Assembly: GCF_000020365.1 (NCBI RefSeq)
Contig: NC_012108.1
Location: 2,728,001-2,792,000, forward strand
Direction of reading: 5' to 3'
Source of the DNA: Desulforapulum autotrophicum HRM2
GTDB lineage: Bacteria > Desulfobacterota > Desulfobacteria > Desulfobacterales > Desulfobacteraceae
Length of the DNA: 64,000 bases
Below the pieces are notes generated by a model. It saw only the letters and a program-made list of their open reading frames with translations. It was not told the DNA's origin and did not search any database. A program made the position numbers and the translations under genes. Every line of letters starts with the position of its first letter. Position 1 is the first letter of the stretch. This document shows positions 18,762-25,425 of the stretch, piece after piece.

Positions 18762-18947
18762 TCATGGTGTTGCCCATGCTGTACAAATAAAAATGCTATA
18801 TCCAGATTTAACAAAAAAGAATGCCTTTTCAGCAGTCGTAACATTATCTTTAATATCTCGGGGGGTATCATTTTCCAAACAGAGTTTCAGCTTTTTTGAG
18901 GAGAGAAACTTATCTAAAAAATTTGTAAAGGAAGCCATATTCTTCAT
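18762..18947 (-). CDS. Small hypothetical protein upstream of the metallopeptidase
   Basis: A 61-residue frame whose ATG (18945-18947) is preceded by a near-perfect AGGAGGT five bases upstream, better than most genes here. The protein starts MKNMASFTNFLDKFLSSKKL and ends with a hydrophobic SGYSIFICTAWATP. It lies 48 bases upstream of the metallopeptidase gene on the same strand, and shares its low GC. It could encode a partner, substrate or leader peptide. I do not recognise it. Confidence 0.5.
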   Translation of the reverse strand: MKNMASFTNFLDKFLSSKKLKLCLENDTPRDIKDNVTTAEKAFFFVKSGYSIFICTAWATP

Positions 18948-19635
18948 AAAACCTCCTGAAAGACCTTAATCTAATTATGGATTGAAAAAATGGAAATTTT
19001 TATTCTAATTTATACTCAGGTATAAAAATTATACCACGATGTGGTAATGTCAAGGTCGAGATATTTAAAATATTCTTTAAAAACAGACTATAACTCAACT
19101 ATCAGTTTTCTTATAGCCGGCACGGCCGGAGCGAGGTATGGCTCTGGCCTCAACGAATTTTGAAACGCCATCATTGACAATGCTTTGGCGAGTGTTTCAT
19201 ATAAAGACGTTAACTTTATGGATTATAATGAAAGCATCCATCCTGGCTGCAAACAAAATCAATCCTGCTGTCACCCAAGATTTTCTCGACCACGAAAGCC
19301 TCATCTCCACTCAGAAGCTTGTGGTCCACAGCGGTAGACACACAGAAGCTCAAAACCCGCACCAGTCGAGGGGTACAGCTACCCATTCATATTTGCGTAG
19401 TGTGTAGAAAATTAGGGGGTATATCAGATGGATTTTATCTTTTGATGAGGATTGTTTTTTGAATATGATATCTCTAATTTGTAAAACTCAATGATACCTA
19501 AAAAAAGAATGGCAGGGGAGAGTGGACGCCAAATCAGGAAAAATGGTTAAAGTTAAATGGTATAAAGCAGAGCTTGATGCGGCTGAAAAACTGGTCAAGG
19601 GGTGTCATGGATTATCATTAACCTGTTTGTCGACA
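18948..19635 (+). other. Non-coding accessory gap with one dispersed repeat
   Basis: About 690 bases. It holds the dispersed repeat at 19105-19204 and AT-rich sequence (18970-19100) that should carry the promoter of the small gene. Weak open frames at 19138-19407 and 19522-19773 have no ribosome site, no recognisable domain, and the second runs antisense into tag. I regard them as chance or as unidentifiable decayed sequence. Confidence 0.5.
19105..19204 (+). repeat. Dispersed palindromic repeat, copy at 19.1 kb
   Basis: This copy matches the units at 48.6 and 49.0 kb nearly base for base. It contains GCCGGCACGGCCGGAGCGAG, then GGTATGGCTCTGGCCTCAAC, GAATTTTGAAACGCC, the 22-base inter-unit spacer with TTGACAATGCTTTGGCGA, and the start of a second unit, GTGTTTCATATAA. 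The left arm is degenerate (GTTTTCTTATA in place of GTGTTTCATATAA). Confidence 0.85.
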
Positions 19636-20220
19636 TCAAGGGGCAGGGCACTGGTAAGATTTGACTTCTTTGTGGCGGAAGCAGTCCGTTGTGTGATCGT
19701 TTACCATGCCTGTTGCCTGCATAAATGCGTAGCAGATCGTTGGGCCTACAAAGTTAAATCCACGCTTTTTTAAGTCCCGGCTCATCATTTCAGATATTTC
19801 TGTTTTTACAGGAAGTTCTGCCATGGATTTCCATTCATTTTGAACCGGGATGCCGTCAACATAGCGCCAGAGATATGAGCCCAATGAACCGAAATCCTCC
19901 TGGATTTTAATAACACCCTGTGCATTCTTGATGGCTGATTCGATTTTCAGGCGATTGCGCACGATGCCGGGATTGGAAAGCAGGCGTTGCACATCTGTTT
20001 GAGTATAACCGGCTATGGCCTCACAATCAAAAGAGTGAAATGCCTCTTTGTAATTTTCCCGTTTTTTCAGAATAGTAAGCCAGCTCAGCCCGGCCTGGGC
20101 ACCTTCAAGGATCAGAAATTCAAACAGGCGTTGGTCATTGTGAACAGGAGTGCCCCATTCATCATCATGGTAAGCGACGTACAACGGATCATTTCCACAC
20201 CATACACATCGGTTCTTCAT
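19636..20220 (-). CDS. tag: DNA-3-methyladenine glycosylase I
   Basis: A 194-residue base-excision repair enzyme that removes 3-methyladenine from alkylated DNA. It starts MKNRCVWCGNDPLYVAYHDDEWG, which supplies the N-terminal zinc Cys and His. The catalytic-region motif LILEGAQAGLSWLTIL follows, then the helix-hairpin segment around LLSNPGIVRNRLKI. The C-terminal NDHTTDCFRH supplies the remaining zinc His and Cys. The start at 20220 fits family N-termini, with AAAGGA nine bases upstream. Stand-alone gene; the neighbours on both sides are accessory or decayed. Confidence 0.93.
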   Translation of the reverse strand: MKNRCVWCGNDPLYVAYHDDEWGTPVHNDQRLFEFLILEGAQAGLSWLTILKKRENYKEAFHSFDCEAIAGYTQTDVQRLLSNPGIVRNRLKIESAIKNAQGVIKIQEDFGSLGSYLWRYVDGIPVQNEWKSMAELPVKTEISEMMSRDLKKRGFNFVGPTICYAFMQATGMVNDHTTDCFRHKEVKSYQCPAP

Positions 20221-20298
20221 TGTCCATGTCCTTTTAAGTGTTAATGATTCAAGGCCTGTTTTCAAAGTTGTTCGTTGAGTGACAGGCTGTTCCCACGA

Positions 20299-20646
20299 TC
20301 ATATGATCTTTTTCATAAACGCAACGATTTCAGCAGGCTCAGGCCTGGTGTGATGATCTGGATGCACTTCAGTGCTCCGGACGATTCCCCTGGTGTCCAC
20401 AATAAAACTTCCGGTCATGGGCAGTCCTCAGGAATTATTACCATTAAAACGCAGAAGATCAATACCATATCCACGACTGTACAACTCTCTGAGTTTTTCA
20501 AGAAGTTTAACGTTTATTCCCAATTTGTCGGCAACCTTGTTACCTTCATCAGCCAGTACGGGAAAGGTGAGTTTGTGCTTCCTCACAACCTGTTTTGAAT
20601 ATTTATTCAGCTGGCCACTATCATGGATTGTTTCTTTGTCTGGCAC
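20299..20646 (-). pseudogene. Truncated AhpC/TSA-type peroxiredoxin with in-frame TGA
   Basis: The minus-strand frame reads KYSKQVVRKHKLTFPVLADE near the start, then GIDLLRFNGNNS, a TGA at 20428-20430, then GLPMTGSFIVDTRGIVRSTE and HPDHHTRPEPAEIVAFMKKI to a natural stop at 20299. Peroxiredoxins of this group have Trp (TGG) after the N(D/N)S motif, so one base change made the stop. The N-terminal half with the peroxidatic cysteine is absent; an in-frame TAA lies just upstream of the GTG at 20646. Both lesions point to a dead gene, still flanked by TetR operators. Confidence 0.75.
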
Positions 20647-20653
20647 ATTTATC

Positions 20654-20669
20654 TTGAATGAATGTTCAA
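20654..20669. promoter_or_regulatory. TetR operator 1
   Basis: Palindrome TTGAATGAATGTTCAA, the reverse complement of TTGAACATTCATTCAA. It matches operators at 20705 and 23798 in outer arms and most inner bases. It lies just upstream of the truncated peroxiredoxin frame. Confidence 0.65.
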
Positions 20670-20704
20670 ATTAAAACCCAGGGTATTGATTGTCCATATT
20701 TTTC

Positions 20705-20720
20705 TTGAACAATCATTCAA
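20705..20720. promoter_or_regulatory. TetR operator 2
   Basis: Palindrome TTGAACAATCATTCAA, 51 bases from operator 1 (start to start) and eight bases upstream of the -35 box at 20729. It differs by one base from the site at 23798 in front of the TetR gene. Confidence 0.7.
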
Positions 20721-20728
20721 AAAAAATA

Positions 20729-20757
20729 TTGACAACCAACCGGATGTCGTTTAACTT
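20729..20757 (+). promoter_or_regulatory. Sigma-70 promoter, plus strand
   Basis: A consensus -35 TTGACA (20729-20734) is separated by 17 bases from TAACTT (20752-20757). Operator 2 lies just upstream and operator 3 overlaps the -10 box and start region, the layout of a repressed promoter. It would drive the 50-codon frame at 20809 and the Crp/Fnr gene. Confidence 0.55.
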
Positions 20758-20771
20758 GAATGTTCAATCAA
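20756..20771. promoter_or_regulatory. TetR operator 3 (weaker match)
   Basis: TTGAATGTTCAATCAA keeps the outer left arm TTGAA and a compact TTGAATGTTCAA core but has ATCAA on the right. It begins exactly 51 bases after operator 2 and overlaps the -10 box. Confidence 0.5.
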
Positions 20772-20808
20772 AGTTGAAACCGATAATAACATAAACCTGT
20801 GGAATTTT

Positions 20809-20961
20809 ATGGTGAACCACGATATGCTAAAAATTAATTTTCTTTCCACCGCTCCTTTACATCGTTTCTTCTGGATTAAGCATGATGGTTTCCGGAGTCG
20901 TTATATGTTGTCTCAATGGGTTGCTGACCCAATCCATGTCATTAAAAAATATGAAAATTAA
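20809..20961 (+). CDS. Small hypothetical protein, 50 codons
   Basis: An ATG frame running from 20809 to TAA at 20961, starting MVNHDMLKINFLSTAPLHRF and ending VIKKYEN. It lies directly downstream of the operator-bound promoter and 97 bases upstream of the Crp/Fnr gene. The ribosome site is weak (GTGGAA). I do not recognise it; it could be a leader peptide, a gene fragment or a chance frame. Confidence 0.3.
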   Translation: MVNHDMLKINFLSTAPLHRFFWIKHDGFRSRYMLSQWVADPIHVIKKYEN

Positions 20962-21058
20962 AAGAGATCATCCAGGGGATGGTTTTTTGAAACCCGAGAA
21001 CCAAACGGGAACTGAAACATACTATCAGATGAATGCGTTGCATTAACCGAGGAAAAAA

Positions 21059-21763
21059 ATGACCTGTCTATGTCAACAACTGGCCGGTGATGATATTGAA
21101 CTATCACCCGTCTGTATCGGGAATCACTGGATATTTAAAAACCTTGAGCCCGAAGAAATAAAAGCCCTAAGCCACGAGGCCATGAGAAAAAAGTTAACCA
21201 AAGGTCAATCCCTTTTCTTACAGGGCGACCCTGCCGATGAAATGTTTCTGATCAAAGGGGGACATATCAAGCTTTCCAAGGTCCTTGCGGACGGCACGGA
21301 ACTGATGCTCGATATACGAAAGCCAGGCGATTTTGTTGGGGAAAATATGTTTTCTGAAGAAAGCCTGTACCCGGTGAGTGCTTTTTGCCTTGAAGATACA
21401 TTGACCTGCGGTTTCAGTCGGAATCAGTTTGAAGAGCTTGTGCTGCAGTATCCCAAGGTCGGCCTCCGGATCATTAAAACTCTTAGTGAAAGGATTTCCA
21501 GCCTCACCGATCGTGTCGGCAGCCTTGCAGCGTCAAATATTGAAGACCGGCTCTATCGGGTACTATGCAACGTTGCAAAAGAGCATGGTGCTAAAAGTTC
21601 CCAGGGCATAGTAATTCAGTTTCCCCTGACCCATGAGGATCTTGGGTTTTTAACCGGCGCCCATAGAGTCAGCATTACCCGGGCCATGAAAGCACTAAAA
21701 AAATCGGGAAAAATTCTTCTTAAAGGCAAACGACTCATCCTGCCCACCTTAGAAATGGCCTGA
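21059..21763 (+). CDS. Crp/Fnr-family transcription regulator
   Basis: A 234-residue regulator. Residues 25-140 form a cyclic-nucleotide-binding-like sensor domain (LFLQGDPADEMFLIKGGHIK, then GDFVGENMF). A winged helix follows at about 160-225, with recognition helix AHRVSITRAMKALKKSG. The phosphate-binding arginine of true CRP is not evident. Cysteines at 3, 5, 19, 110 and 117 could hold an iron-sulfur cluster as in FNR, but the spacing differs from the classical CxxCx5C. Start ATG has AGGA upstream. It is downstream of the TetR-type operators and 111 bases upstream of the flavoprotein gene, suggesting redox control of this cluster. Confidence 0.88.
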   Translation: MTCLCQQLAGDDIELSPVCIGNHWIFKNLEPEEIKALSHEAMRKKLTKGQSLFLQGDPADEMFLIKGGHIKLSKVLADGTELMLDIRKPGDFVGENMFSEESLYPVSAFCLEDTLTCGFSRNQFEELVLQYPKVGLRIIKTLSERISSLTDRVGSLAASNIEDRLYRVLCNVAKEHGAKSSQGIVIQFPLTHEDLGFLTGAHRVSITRAMKALKKSGKILLKGKRLILPTLEMA

Positions 21764-21874
21764 TATTTTTCTACTTGTTTTTTTTGTAAATTGTAACATC
21801 TGCTACAGAATTCTTTGAAAAGAAGCCATATACTGTCAACAATTCAAAATCGAATAAAAAAAGGAGTATACACT

Positions 21875-22528
21875 ATGCAACCCCAAATTTTAGGAATTTC
21901 AGGGAGCCCGATAAAAAACAGCAACACGGATCGTTTAATTCAGGCTGTGCTTAACAGCAGCGGTCTCAGATCCGAATTTGTAAAACTGAGTAAGATCAAT
22001 GTAAAACCCTGTATCGCCTGTCTTGGATGCACAAAGGACAACATCTGTAAGGTCAAGGATGATTTTCCGCAATTGGCTGAAAAGGTTCGACGAGCAGATG
22101 CAATTGTTGTTGGTGGATATTCACCCTATGGTTCTGTTGATGGATTTACAAAGGCGTTTCTCGAAAGATTGTTTTCTTTACGACATCAAAATGGTCTGAA
22201 CCGGGGAAAGCTTGCGGTTGTAGTCGCTTCAGGAATTGGCCGGGGAGCCCCTGGGCTTGAAGAGACAAGTAAACAGATTGAGCATGCATTGACGGTGGAG
22301 GGAATGGAGATATTGGGTAATCTGAAAATCACCGGAAATACAGAATGTCTAGTCTGCGGATTCAGTGAAACCTGCCCAATGAGCTCTTTGCCCTGGGTCT
22401 TTGGGGATGACACGAAAGTCACCCCTGATAAATTCTGCAAAGTTGAAGACCAGACTGAAATCTGGGACAGAGCCAATCAGTTGGGGTTGGAAATTGCCCA
22501 GAAAATTAAGCACAGGGTTCTGATGTAG
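21875..22528 (+). CDS. Iron-sulfur flavoprotein / NADPH-dependent FMN reductase family protein
   Basis: A 217-residue flavodoxin-fold protein. ILGISGSPIKNSNTDRLIQ is the FMN-phosphate loop. Cys46, 49, 52 and 58 (CIACLGCTKDNIC) match the compact cluster motif of iron-sulfur flavoproteins. GGYSPYGSVDGFTKAFLERL is the flavin-binding middle segment. A second cysteine group, CLVCGFSETC, lies near 156. Start at 21875 is set by AAAGGAG nine bases upstream; an earlier in-frame ATG lacks a site. Such proteins move electrons in oxygen or quinone defence. A truncated paralogue lies at 52.4 kb. It is followed closely by the Rieske-like gene. Confidence 0.82.
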   Translation: MQPQILGISGSPIKNSNTDRLIQAVLNSSGLRSEFVKLSKINVKPCIACLGCTKDNICKVKDDFPQLAEKVRRADAIVVGGYSPYGSVDGFTKAFLERLFSLRHQNGLNRGKLAVVVASGIGRGAPGLEETSKQIEHALTVEGMEILGNLKITGNTECLVCGFSETCPMSSLPWVFGDDTKVTPDKFCKVEDQTEIWDRANQLGLEIAQKIKHRVLM

Positions 22529-22575
22529 TAAATACGAATGAAGATAAACAGGGCTTCTAACCCAAGGGAGAAAAA

Positions 22576-22998
22576 ATGACTGTAAAATTCTTGGAAAGGA
22601 GTTTTTTCCAACGATTGCTGGGGATATCGGCAACGACCATGCCCATTATTGAGGACTGCTGGGACTATTCAGACGGGAAGCTTATTATCGATCTGGGCAA
22701 GGCATTGGAGCTTGCAACCCCTGGTGGTGCAAGTCGGTTTGAAGGTAAAAACCTTCCCAAAAGGGTGCTCGTTGTTTACGGGGAGGACGGTGAGTATCGT
22801 GCCTTTCACAATTATTGTACCCATCTGGGACATCGCCGGTTGGACCCGGTTCCCGGAACCAACACCGTTCAATGCTGCAGCATTAGCAAGTCAACCTACG
22901 ATCCAGACGGGGAAAAAATCTTTGGTCCTGCACCCCATCCAATCATCCGTTTTCCTGTAAAAAAAGAGCAGGAAAACCTGATCGTATCGATTAACTGA
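22576..22998 (+). CDS. Rieske-like protein lacking one cluster histidine
   Basis: A 140-residue soluble protein with a Rieske fold. The first ligand pair is intact as Cys81-Thr-His83 (NYCTHLGHRR). The second box reads VQCCSISKSTYDPDG, with Cys100/Cys101 but Ile103 where the second histidine (CxxH) is expected. Unless another residue serves, it cannot hold a standard two-His Rieske cluster. The ribosome site AAGGGAG is good. It forms a unit with the upstream flavoprotein (47-base gap) and ends at the terminator at 23006. Its likely job is electron transfer with that flavoprotein, which is inference. Confidence 0.75.
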   Translation: MTVKFLERSFFQRLLGISATTMPIIEDCWDYSDGKLIIDLGKALELATPGGASRFEGKNLPKRVLVVYGEDGEYRAFHNYCTHLGHRRLDPVPGTNTVQCCSISKSTYDPDGEKIFGPAPHPIIRFPVKKEQENLIVSIN

Positions 22999-23005
22999 AA
23001 CCCAG

Positions 23006-23046
23006 TGGGCATAGGTGAAAAGAAAACAGCCATGCCCATCTTTTTT
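23006..23046 (+). terminator. Terminator after the Rieske-like gene
   Basis: Stem TGGGCAT (23006-23012) pairs with ATGCCCA (23032-23038), followed by TCTTTTTT. Two more inverted repeats follow, ACACTGGA/TCCAGTGT (23055-23083) and GACAAT/ATTGTC (23088-23109). They lie in the convergent gap before the TetR gene and may act as terminators from either side. Confidence 0.65.
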
Positions 23047-23151
23047 AAAAACCTACACTGGAACGGTTGACAGTATCCAGTGTCTCCGACAATCGCCGAA
23101 GGCATTGTCTTTTCACGACAGAAAAAAATGACGACCAGAACACTGAAGGTT

Positions 23152-23721
23152 CTATTTCTCTTCCCAGGGAAGCCAGGCCAACCCCTCTCTTACCCCCTGG
23201 CGCATGCGGTCTGCAGATCCTTTCTGGTATCCATAAATTCTTATACCAAAAATGTGAAACATGATGCTTGTGGCACGCTGCCGGCTCATTTCCCTGCTGA
23301 ACTCTCTTTCAAGATAGGCCTGGAAAACCTTTTCTATCTCCCCCAGTTTGGTGGATGCCAAGTGATGAAGGGCGTTGTCCTCACCAGCCATCTCAAGCTG
23401 GGTTTTAATGAGAAAACAGCTGCAATAATTTTTCCGGGTTGATTCATGTATAATCGTCTCAAAGAACTTACAAATACCCACACGGACACTTGTTGCAGTA
23501 TCCAGGGTGTTGCGAATTCGTGAGATGGATTTTTCAGCATAACTCTCCAGCGCTTCCCGAAACAGGGCTTCTTTATTTCCAAATGAGTTATAGATTGAAC
23601 CGGGTTTAAGACCCGTGGTTTTTACAACCTGCTGCATTGATGACGCACTAAATCCATTTTGCCAGAAAAGGCCGATGGATTTATCAATAATTTCGTTTCT
23701 GTCAAATTGCGCTTTTGCCAT
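23152..23721 (-). CDS. TetR/AcrR-family repressor
   Basis: A 189-residue regulator. Its N-terminal helix-turn-helix reads FSASSMQQVVKTTGLKPGSI followed by YNSFGNKEALFREAL, diagnostic for the family. The C-terminal ligand-binding half has four cysteines at most and no clear signature. The ATG has GAGG upstream. A 16-base palindrome, TTGAACAACCATTCAA, lies 77 bases upstream of its start, and near-identical sites flank the peroxiredoxin and Crp/Fnr promoters, so it probably represses itself and that cluster. The inducer could be a quinone, aldehyde or other electrophile, by analogy with neighbours; this is inference. Confidence 0.88.
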   Translation of the reverse strand: MAKAQFDRNEIIDKSIGLFWQNGFSASSMQQVVKTTGLKPGSIYNSFGNKEALFREALESYAEKSISRIRNTLDTATSVRVGICKFFETIIHESTRKNYCSCFLIKTQLEMAGEDNALHHLASTKLGEIEKVFQAYLEREFSREMSRQRATSIMFHIFGIRIYGYQKGSADRMRQGVREGLAWLPWEEK

Positions 23722-23797
23722 GTTAACCTCGTTTCTTTTTAGGTTTCAGATATTTCACAACCATTATACAGCCTGTGCCATAATTTACAACAATATT

Positions 23798-23813
23798 TTG
23801 AACAACCATTCAA
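23798..23813. promoter_or_regulatory. TetR operator 4 (autoregulatory)
   Basis: Palindrome TTGAACAACCATTCAA upstream of the TetR gene. It matches operator 2 at 15 of 16 positions, linking this repressor with the array at 20654-20771. Confidence 0.7.
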
Positions 23814-23946
23814 ATAATCATTAACAGTTTTTTTCCAGGGTTTACTTTGGATATCTATTTAAGTTATAACCTTTTTATCTGCGGAGTCACCAAAACTGGA
23901 AAAATGCCGTGGGTTCCACTTTAATCAAAGGGAAAAGGGAAACGAT

Positions 23947-24615
23947 ATGGGGGAAATGGTTCTCATCGTAGGTGCCGGTAAATTTGGCCGAAAAGCGGCC
24001 CAAAGGTTGAGGGAACAAATGCCGGAAACCACCATCATCGCGGTGGATCAAAATTTTAGTGACTGCAAGAAAATCGCGGTCTTAGGTGCCCATACAGTCT
24101 GCGCGGATGGGGTCTGGTTTCTCGATCAACTGCTCCACAAAAACCGGGAAAGAATTTCATGGATCGTCCCGTGTGTGCCCATCCACCTTTCCTGGGAATG
24201 GGTACGTCTTAACCTTCCCGGGGATAGGCAGGTGCACCCATGTCCACCCCCACCGGAGGTTATTGATATGCTGCCCAATCCCATGGAGGGGGACGAAGGG
24301 GTCCTTTACATGAGCAACGCCGATTTCATTTGCCCTGACAACTGTCCAGAACCGGCGGATTTCTGCACCGTGACAAAGAAACCCAGACCACGGATTCTTT
24401 ATCAGAGCCTGGGATCCATCAAGATACCGGGCTGGCAGTCCATCGTTGTTCGCAGTCACCAACTGGCCCCGGGGGTAGGTGGATACACGCCCGAGGCTCT
24501 ATATAATGCATTGTCATGCATCAAAACAGAAAAGACTTCAGTGCTCTTCAGTACCGCCTGCGCCTGCCATGGCGTTATGATGGCCTCTGAAATCTGGCCC
24601 AAAAACCCTTTTTAA
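23947..24615 (+). CDS. Rossmann-fold (TrkA-N-like) cysteine-rich protein of unknown function
   Basis: A 222-residue protein. The N-terminus VLIVGAGKFGRKAAQRLREQ is a Rossmann dinucleotide-binding loop (GxGxxG) like that of TrkA-N domains, with an acidic residue after strand 2 (IIAVD) suggesting NAD. The C-terminal two-thirds is different: HPCPPPPEVIDMLPNP, a cysteine group CPDNCPEPADFCT near 129 and STACACHGVMMASE near the end could bind metal or an iron-sulfur cluster. I recall no characterised member. Stand-alone plus-strand gene with a GGGA site upstream. Confidence 0.6.
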   Translation: MGEMVLIVGAGKFGRKAAQRLREQMPETTIIAVDQNFSDCKKIAVLGAHTVCADGVWFLDQLLHKNRERISWIVPCVPIHLSWEWVRLNLPGDRQVHPCPPPPEVIDMLPNPMEGDEGVLYMSNADFICPDNCPEPADFCTVTKKPRPRILYQSLGSIKIPGWQSIVVRSHQLAPGVGGYTPEALYNALSCIKTEKTSVLFSTACACHGVMMASEIWPKNPF

Positions 24616-24804
24616 AAAAAAGTTATAGCGCTTGATTTAATTTGCCTTTGGTGTTATTGTTACCACCATAATTTAGCTGGGTTGTAATTTAGCAGCCTGC
24701 ATGTTTTGTACTTAAGGGAAGAATAAATTGTTGAATAAGCACATCATTGTGGCAACTACCTCAAGTTCGAAACAATTGAACTTTATTTTTTAGGAGATTG
24801 TCAC

Positions 24805-25005
24805 ATGGCTAATGGAACTGTAAAATGGTTTAACGATTCAAAGGGTTTTGGTTTTATCGAGCAGGAGAACGGAGAGGATGTTTTCGTTCATCACTCAGGA
24901 ATCAACGCTTCGGGTTTTAAATCACTTAACGAAGGAGACAAGGTAACCTTTGACATAGAGCAGGGTCAGAAAGGACCTGCTGCTACTAATGTCACGGTAG
25001 TATAG
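24805..25005 (+). CDS. Cold-shock-domain protein (CspA family)
   Basis: A 66-residue single OB-fold nucleic-acid chaperone. [20 protein letters not shown] contains RNP1 (KGFGFI), and DVFVHHSGI is RNP2. The ATG follows AGGAGA by seven bases. The 185-base upstream region could form the long leader usual for csp genes, but I see no clear cold box. A strong terminator follows. Confidence 0.96.
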   Translation: MANGTVKWFNDSKGFGFIEQENGEDVFVHHSGINASGFKSLNEGDKVTFDIEQGQKGPAATNVTVV

Positions 25006-25070
25006 TTTGCAACTTTAAAATCATTTAACCCCGATGGGTTAGTCAGATTTTAGTTGAAAATAGATTCGTA

Positions 25071-25107
25071 AAAGCCCCTTTGGTTAATTTCATCGGGGCT
25101 TTTTTTT
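25071..25107 (+). terminator. Rho-independent terminator of the csp gene
   Basis: Stem AAAGCCCC (25071-25078) pairs with GGGGCTTT, with a run of eight T. It is 66 bases beyond the csp stop. Confidence 0.9.
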
Positions 25108-25425
25108 GTTCACCCGGTGCTTTTACCCAGCAGGGATTTTTTTATCACAAATTCCTTCAATTCAGTAGAAAATCCCTTTAGATTCATCCTCTCATCGTTC
25201 TGAATCAGCACAGCACCTCAGGGGGGGCACGGGCACCTTCGGCTTTTCTTTCCATGACTTGTTCAAAATAAATTAATGACGAAAATGTTCCGATAAAATC
25301 CAGGTCTGGACAGACATTCCACGTGGGCGTATATCTGGTGGAAGGACACAACTGGCCCAATGTAATATTCATGGTATCTGTAAAAAGAAACGGGTCGTGC
25401 TTTCAGGCAAATTAGAGGAGAAACC
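25108..25425 (+). other. Intergenic region upstream of glgP
   Basis: About 320 bases with no supported gene. It should carry the phosphorylase promoter; the ribosome site AGAGGAGA lies just before the ATG. I see no clear operator or riboswitch. Confidence 0.4.

Noticed and set aside
19138-19407. Plus-strand 89-codon frame
   Set aside because: It begins inside the dispersed repeat, has no ribosome site and shows no domain.
20428-20430. Selenocysteine codon in the peroxiredoxin
   Set aside because: The TGA falls at a conserved Trp position, not at a catalytic Cys, and the N-terminal catalytic half is missing.
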